Below, piece by piece: positions 61,792 through 64,000 of a stretch of 64,000 nt of DNA. Numbering within the stretch: position 1 is the first letter of the stretch; each line of letters opens with the position of its first letter. The stretch is from assembly GCA_016932415.1 (NCBI GenBank), contig JAFGCX010000034.1, positions 1 to 64,000 of the forward strand, given 5' to 3'. The stretch comes from Candidatus Krumholzibacteriota bacterium. Its GTDB lineage: Bacteria; Krumholzibacteriota; Krumholzibacteriia; Krumholzibacteriales; Krumholzibacteriaceae. The translations under genes were made by a program, and so were the position numbers. The notes beneath the pieces were generated by a model that worked only from the letters and a program-made list of their open reading frames with translations, was not told where the DNA came from and did not search any database.

Positions 61792-62508
61792 TTGAAGGCT
61801 CTGGTCGTGATTCCAACATATAACGAGAACGAGAATATCAGAAATATAATCAAAGCCGTTCTGAGTCAGGATGAGGGGGTGGATATTCTCGTCATAGACG
61901 ATAATTCTCCGGATGGTACCGGAGCTATCGTTGATGAACTAATCGTATCGGAACCGAGGATCCATGTCATCCACCGGAAGGGGAAGCTTGGGCTGGGGTC
62001 TGCGTATATAGCCGGATTCAAATGGGCGCTGGCCAATACTGACGCGAAATATATTTTCGAGATGGACGCGGATTTTTCCCATGATCCTGGCGACATAAAA
62101 TTTTTTCTCGAGGCGATCAAGGATAACGATCTCGTCATTGGATCGAGATATCTCAATGGGATCCGGGTCGTAAACTGGCCGCTCAGCAGATTGATCCTCA
62201 GCACCGGAGCGAATATATATACCGGAATCGTTACCGGGCTTCCCCTGAAAGATTCAACCGGCGGGTTCAAATGTTTCCGTCGCGAGACACTGGCCGGCCT
62301 TCCTCTTGATACGATCAGGAGTGACGGCTACTCTTTTCAGATAGAGATGAATTTCTTCTGCTGGAAAAAAGGTTTCAGGATAAGGGAAATACCAATAATA
62401 TTTTCCGACAGGAGAGTCGGCGTTTCGAAGATGTCAAAAAAGATAATATGGGAAGCGGCGTTCATGGTCTGGCGCCTGAGGTTCATGTCCCCGCGGCGAT
62501 GGAAGTAA
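61792..62508 (+). CDS. polyprenol (dolichol)-phosphate mannosyltransferase-like GT2
   Basis: A 238-residue soluble GT2 enzyme like bacterial Ppm/Dpm1: VVIPTYNENENIRNIIKAVL, ILVIDDNSPDGTGAIVDELI, IAGFKWALANTD, FEMDADFSHDPGDIKFFL, VIGSRYLNGIRVVNWPL and DSTGGFKCFRRETL. It moves mannose from GDP-mannose to a polyprenyl phosphate, which agrees with the phosphomannomutase and manC genes at 23-25.5 kb. No C-terminal membrane helices are present. TTG 61792 is one base after the YfhO stop, so the genes are coupled. Confidence 0.9.
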   Translation: MKALVVIPTYNENENIRNIIKAVLSQDEGVDILVIDDNSPDGTGAIVDELIVSEPRIHVIHRKGKLGLGSAYIAGFKWALANTDAKYIFEMDADFSHDPGDIKFFLEAIKDNDLVIGSRYLNGIRVVNWPLSRLILSTGANIYTGIVTGLPLKDSTGGFKCFRRETLAGLPLDTIRSDGYSFQIEMNFFCWKKGFRIREIPIIFSDRRVGVSKMSKKIIWEAAFMVWRLRFMSPRRWK

Positions 62509-64000
62509 ATGGATCTTTCAATAATAATCATTACGCACAACAGCCTTGTCCCGGTCGAAAAGTGTCTGGAATCCCTCGAGGCCTGCCCTCCCTCGGGCAG
62601 CTACGAGACGATCGTCATCGATAACGCCAGCAGTGACGGTTGCGCCGACATGATAGAGGAGTCGTTTCCCAGATGCATGGTGATCAGAAACGAGGAGAAC
62701 AGGGGATACTCCCGCGGGGTCAATCAGGGGATCGATCTTTCGATTTCGGAATTGATACTCATACTCAATCCCGATATCGAGGTGAGAGACGGTTCCATCG
62801 ACAGGCTCGCCCGGTTCATGAACGATAATCGATCGGCAGGTATGGCTGGATCGAAGCTCCTCTATCCCGATGGACGGCTACAATATTCCTGCCGGGCTTT
62901 TTACACAATAAAGGCGCTTTTTTTAAGGCGGACGTTCCTTGGAAGGATCTTTCCGAAGGCGCGCGCTTTGAGAGAACATCTGATGATCGACTATGATCAT
63001 GAGCAGGCGCGCAAAGTCGACTGGCTCATAGGCGCCTGTCTGATGGTCAGGCGGGAAGCGATAGAAAAGGTCGGCAAGATGGATGAAAGGTTTTTTCTCT
63101 ATTTTGAAGATACCGACTGGTGCTACCGGATGAATCAGCACGGATGGGATGTCTATTACATTCCCGATTCGGTGATGACGCACCGGTACGAAAGATCAAG
63201 CGCGAGGTCGGTATTTAAAAAGCCTTTTCTCATGCATCTTCTCAGTCTTCTGCGATATTACGAGAAATGGAATAAAATATTCTACTTTTTCAGGCGGCAC
63301 CGGGGCGCCCTGAAATCAATCATATTCGCCGCGTCCGACCTTGTCGCGGCGAACGCGGGATTCTTCATAGCGTATTATCTGCGTGGTCTGTTCCAGTCCC
63401 TGTTTACAAACAGCCTGTATCCTCTCGACTGGTACGCTTTCTTTATCTACTTCTATAATTTTATCTTCTTTTTCACATTCCTCTTCGGCGGTCTCTACCA
63501 GATCAGGAGGGAGACCGGGGCGGCCCTGGAGTTCTCGAGAGTCGCCAGGTCGGTCTTCGCCTCTTTCGCGATCCTGCTGGGAGCGACATATCTTACCCGG
63601 ATAAGGATATATTCCCGGGCTGTCCTTGGAGGACAGGCGCTGTTGAGCCTTATTCTCGTCTTTGGTTTCAGGAGGATCATCCGGCTTGTTCACAACCAGC
63701 TTGTCAGAGCCTCTTTTGACCTTAAAAGGGTCATCCTGGCAGGTGACGAGGATGAGGTAGAACGGTTCAGGGGACTTGTGCAGGCTGATCCGCATCTGGG
63801 AATCGATGTCGTCGGAGATATTTCCGGTGGACCGGGATCTATCGGAAAGATGGAAGATCTCGAGAGTATAATCGACAGGTTCAAGATACAGGAGGTGCTG
63901 ATACTTCCATCGTATGTCGAGAGGGGCCTGATCTTTCCGTTCCTTTGCATTCATGGTACGCGGATGCTTGAGATAAGAATAGTGTCACCGGTCGCCAGAT
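62509..64000 (+). CDS. GT2 glycosyltransferase fused to polyprenyl glycosylphosphotransferase N-terminal region; 3' end beyond window
   Basis: The frame from ATG 62509 stays open to the right edge (497 codons). Residues 1-240 are a GT2 domain: SIIIITHNSLVPVEKCLESL, ETIVIDNASSDGCADMIEE, LILNPDIEVRDGS, LIGACLMVRREAI and FEDTDWCYRMNQHGW. From about 265 there are four to five hydrophobic helices (KSIIFAASDLVAANAGFFIAY, FFIYFYNFIFFFTFLFGGLY, shown trimmed) and then a CoA-binding-like fold (about 405-497, KRVILAGDEDEVERFRGLV; ILPSYV), the N-terminal half of WbaP/WcaJ-type enzymes. The catalytic sugar-transferase domain should lie beyond 64000. The ATG is directly after the previous stop. Confidence 0.85.
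   Translation, partial: MDLSIIIITHNSLVPVEKCLESLEACPPSGSYETIVIDNASSDGCADMIEESFPRCMVIRNEENRGYSRGVNQGIDLSISELILILNPDIEVRDGSIDRLARFMNDNRSAGMAGSKLLYPDGRLQYSCRAFYTIKALFLRRTFLGRIFPKARALREHLMIDYDHEQARKVDWLIGACLMVRREAIEKVGKMDERFFLYFEDTDWCYRMNQHGWDVYYIPDSVMTHRYERSSARSVFKKPFLMHLLSLLRYYEKWNKIFYFFRRHRGALKSIIFAASDLVAANAGFFIAYYLRGLFQSLFTNSLYPLDWYAFFIYFYNFIFFFTFLFGGLYQIRRETGAALEFSRVARSVFASFAILLGATYLTRIRIYSRAVLGGQALLSLILVFGFRRIIRLVHNQLVRASFDLKRVILAGDEDEVERFRGLVQADPHLGIDVVGDISGGPGSIGKMEDLESIIDRFKIQEVLILPSYVERGLIFPFLCIHGTRMLEIRIVSPVAR

Overview
The window is 64 kb of a bacterial chromosome, gene-dense, around 50% G+C, with almost every gene on the + strand; only a 3 kb island at 29.6-32.7 kb runs the other way. 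I see no prophage, insertion sequence or CRISPR array. The content suggests a diderm (Gram-negative-type) bacterium: a TonB-like protein, lipoproteins, a Wza-like polysaccharide export protein, heptose and mannose nucleotide-sugar genes and an LpoA-like lipoprotein. It also carries features that are unusual in Proteobacteria: a long SRP RNA with an Alu-type 5' domain, SpoVG, an MglA/roadblock pair, YfhO and tandem DUF2723 membrane proteins, and very frequent TTG starts. An uncultured lineage in or near the FCB group (Krumholzibacteria/Eisenbacteria/Latescibacteria-like) is my inference; it cannot be proven from this window.

Layout. 0-4.5 kb: tRNA-Ser (cut at the left edge), tRNA-Ala, SRP RNA, then dnaX-ybaB-recR and a roadblock/MglA-type GTPase pair. 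4.7-9.4 kb: pgpA, cinA, a divergent YchF-like GTPase, thpR and an MFS transporter. 9.5-14 kb: recA-recX-alaS behind a good sigma70-type promoter. 14-18.2 kb: envelope genes (polysaccharide export, gmhA, a UbiA-type prenyltransferase, DUF362). 18.2-23 kb: ispE, spoVG, tRNA-Gln, prs, rplY, pth, rpsF, rpsR and rplI. 23-29.6 kb: phosphomannomutase and mannose-1-phosphate guanylyltransferase (GDP-mannose supply), a PpiC lipoprotein, a DUF151 nuclease, a gamma carbonic anhydrase and an LpoA-like lipoprotein. 29.6-32.7 kb (minus): a TonB-like protein and a double-domain N-acetylmuramoyl-L-alanine amidase. 32.9-42 kb: selA, a degenerate MinD-like/SPOR membrane protein, smc, ftsY and a chemoreceptor. 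42-46.9 kb: the riboflavin operon ribD-ribE-ribBA-ribH-nusB plus a phosphoesterase, with a consensus promoter, a palindrome, an FMN riboswitch and a probable terminator in front. 47-64 kb: a long surface-glycan cluster of methyltransferase, GT4 and GT2 glycosyltransferases, a flippase-like protein, two DUF2723 proteins, a sugar epimerase, YfhO, a Dpm1-like enzyme, and a GT2 fused to a polyprenyl glycosylphosphotransferase that runs off the right edge.

How it fits together. The phosphomannomutase and GDP-mannose genes, gmhA, the UbiA enzyme and the 47-64 kb cluster probably supply and assemble lipid-linked sugars for a surface polysaccharide or glycoprotein. SRP RNA and FtsY belong to one protein-targeting pathway. 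The amidase, SPOR protein and LpoA-like lipoprotein act on peptidoglycan. The most notable points are a phosphomannomutase that appears to start at ATC, an intrinsic terminator abutting the prs ribosome binding site, a SPOR protein with a Walker-A-less MinD domain, an amidase with an inactive second copy of its catalytic domain, tandem DUF2723 paralogues, and the GT2-glycosylphosphotransferase fusion.
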